A stretch of DNA of 7,022 nt from Fimbriimonadaceae bacterium (GTDB taxonomy: Bacteria; Armatimonadota; Fimbriimonadia; Fimbriimonadales; Fimbriimonadaceae), in contig JADZBW010000158.1 of assembly GCA_020851885.1 (NCBI GenBank), positions 1-7,022 of the forward strand, written 5' to 3'. Of the stretch, positions 5,792 through 7,022 are shown one piece after another. A model generated the notes under the pieces. The model was given only the letters and a program-made list of their open reading frames with translations. It was not told the origin of the DNA and did not search any database. Positions within the stretch are counted from its first letter, which is position 1, and every line of letters starts with the position of its first letter. The translations under genes and the position numbers were made by a program.

Positions 5792-6936
5792 CGGCCCACC
5801 ACCGTCACCGCATTCGCTTTGCTGAAGAGTGCGGCGGAAGCCCGAAACTGATTCATCGTCAGGTTGTCAAGCGTATCAAGCAGTGATTCAGGACGATTGC
5901 CATGGCCCTGAACTAGTAGAAGACCCCGGAGATAGGCCGTGCCTTGAGCGGTGCGCAAAAAGCCGTTCACCCAGTTCTTGGCCATGATCTTTCCTCTGAT
6001 GAAGTGAAGCACCAGATCCTGTTCCTGCAAGGAATCGATCTTCAATCCTATGCCGGATTGACGTTCCGTTTGCCCGACGATGATCATCCCCTGGCGATCG
6101 GTAGGCGTATATGTCACGAATGAACCATCGACTTCGCTGGCGACGGATAACGCGATTGCCAATGCGCCGGCCGTCATTGGGCGATCGAATCCCGCCACGA
6201 TGGCCGCTCTTCCCTCACCAAAACCATCCACTTCGATCCGGCCCGGAACTCCAGTCGGGGGATCGGATTCTTGTGCCCGTATGCTTCCCTGCTTGATCCC
6301 AATAAGGGCGGTTCCCAAGCGAGTTGCTTCTTTGATGTCGATTGGTCCCGCAATCGAAAGCACGAGATTCTCGGGGTAGAACTCCTTTCTCTGTATTTCA
6401 GCAAGGCCTTCTGGAGTCGCGTTCGCCAGAACTTCGAGATCCCCAAAGGGATCCAATCCCTGATCACCAAAAGCCAGTTTCCAAGCCCCCGCGCTAAGCC
6501 TTGAAGCATCGTCGTAGGTCGCGAACTCCTCACTCATCACGCGAAGCTCTCGGTCGATGCGGGCCTGATCCACTTTGATCGGTTTCAGTAAGCCGTTCAA
6601 CGTCTGAATCGCCAAATCCAGTTGGCGGGGACCAACGTTGATCTCGATCTGCATGGCATCTCGGAAGGTCCTTGCACGAAGGTAACAACCGGCCGTTTCA
6701 AGCTTACGATCGAGTTGGCCATCCCCTCGGACCAGGAGGTGTTCGAGGAGGTGTCGGTAGCCGTGATGAGCCTTATTTTCTCTTACCAACCGTGCAGATG
6801 CCCACAACTGGACCGAAATCATTGGCTCCTTTGGCATCCGCTCGACGATCACGGCCGCTCCATTGGGACACAAGGTCCTGAGGCGAGGTGGGTCATCCTG
6901 AGCAATGAGCGCAGTAGCGAGTGCAAGTGCAAGCAT
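5788..6936 (-). CDS. M16-family zinc peptidase, catalytic subunit
   Basis: Protein of 382 aa. The inverted zinc-binding motif HLLEH is intact (His62, Glu65, His66), and SEEF about 70 residues on supplies the third ligand, probably Glu137. The first lobe ends in the usual KEFYPENLVLSIAGPID (184-200). The second lobe is present but lacks the R...GxxY substrate-binding motif expected near 'SFVTYTPTDRQGM', so it needs a partner, which the next gene supplies. The N-terminus MLALALATALIAQ is a minimal signal-like segment without basic residues. A TAG three codons upstream of the ATG rules out a nearby longer start. No SD is visible (CCCTCC precedes the ATG). It lies 26 bp after the dehydrogenase stop and overlaps the partner gene by ATGA. 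It probably acts outside the cytoplasmic membrane on peptides or small proteins. Confidence 0.88.
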   Translation of the reverse strand: MLALALATALIAQDDPPRLRTLCPNGAAVIVERMPKEPMISVQLWASARLVRENKAHHGYRHLLEHLLVRGDGQLDRKLETAGCYLRARTFRDAMQIEINVGPRQLDLAIQTLNGLLKPIKVDQARIDRELRVMSEEFATYDDASRLSAGAWKLAFGDQGLDPFGDLEVLANATPEGLAEIQRKEFYPENLVLSIAGPIDIKEATRLGTALIGIKQGSIRAQESDPPTGVPGRIEVDGFGEGRAAIVAGFDRPMTAGALAIALSVASEVDGSFVTYTPTDRQGMIIVGQTERQSGIGLKIDSLQEQDLVLHFIRGKIMAKNWVNGFLRTAQGTAYLRGLLLVQGHGNRPESLLDTLDNLTMNQFRASAALFSKANAVTVVGR

Positions 6937-6962
6937 GGAGGGTAACTAGTATGACGGGTCGA

Positions 6963-7022
6963 TTAGTGAAAGTAACTCGCACCGTTGATGTCGATTGTCA
7001 CTCCGCTGAGATATGCGGCTTC
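6963..7022 (-). CDS. Short-chain dehydrogenase/reductase (SDR), C-terminal fragment
   Basis: Only the last 19 codons and the TAA are in the window; the gene runs past the right edge. The residues EAAYLSGVTIDINGASYFH match the conserved SDR C-terminus, in which '(A/S)xYxxGxxIxVNGG' precedes the end in FabG-like and other NAD(P)-dependent oxidoreductases. The substrate cannot be told from this fragment. Its stop lies 26 bp before the M16 catalytic gene on the same strand, so it may be the upstream member of the same transcript. Confidence 0.7.
   Translation of the reverse strand, partial: EAAYLSGVTIDINGASYFH

Overview
The window is a dense, moderately GC-rich bacterial chromosomal segment. Intergenic gaps are short, and no tRNA, rRNA, insertion sequence, CRISPR array or phage gene is visible. 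A futalosine-pathway menaquinone gene (mqnD-like), a soluble GAF/GAF/HisKA_2 sensor kinase and a split M16 peptidase pair with very short signal peptides suggest a free-living, non-enterobacterial lineage. Armatimonadota (Fimbriimonas-like) or a neighbouring phylum is my best guess. It rests on protein style alone and is low confidence.

Layout from left to right. (1) 30-1634, plus strand: a cytoplasmic histidine kinase with two GAF domains. It converges on the next block across a 38-bp gap holding a perfect 8-bp hairpin. (2) 1673-3789, minus strand: a three-gene operon read right to left. Its genes are a 102-aa single-pass membrane protein with a SHOCT-like tail, a secreted alpha/beta hydrolase and mqnD, with gaps of 34 and 49 bp. 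(3) 3790-3845: a 56-bp divergent promoter region. (4) 3846-4604, plus strand: a stand-alone Cas4/RecB-type PD-(D/E)XK nuclease with four cysteines placed for an iron-sulfur cluster. It starts with GTG and is probably leaderless. Its stop codon overlaps the next gene tail to tail by 4 bp. (5) 4601-7022, minus strand: the last 19 codons of a short-chain dehydrogenase, then two M16 peptidase-family genes joined by an ATGA overlap. The first keeps the zinc site and the second keeps the substrate-binding Arg/Tyr pair, so they look like the two halves of one heterodimeric, exported protease.

The genes do not form one obvious pathway. The M16 pair is the clearest functional unit. The SHOCT protein/hydrolase/MqnD operon mixes an envelope function with a menaquinone step, and no functional link is evident. 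I see no convincing undescribed defence or mobile system. The more unusual items are the lone Fe-S nuclease with its leaderless-type promoter, the divided-labour M16 pair and the SHOCT mini-protein.
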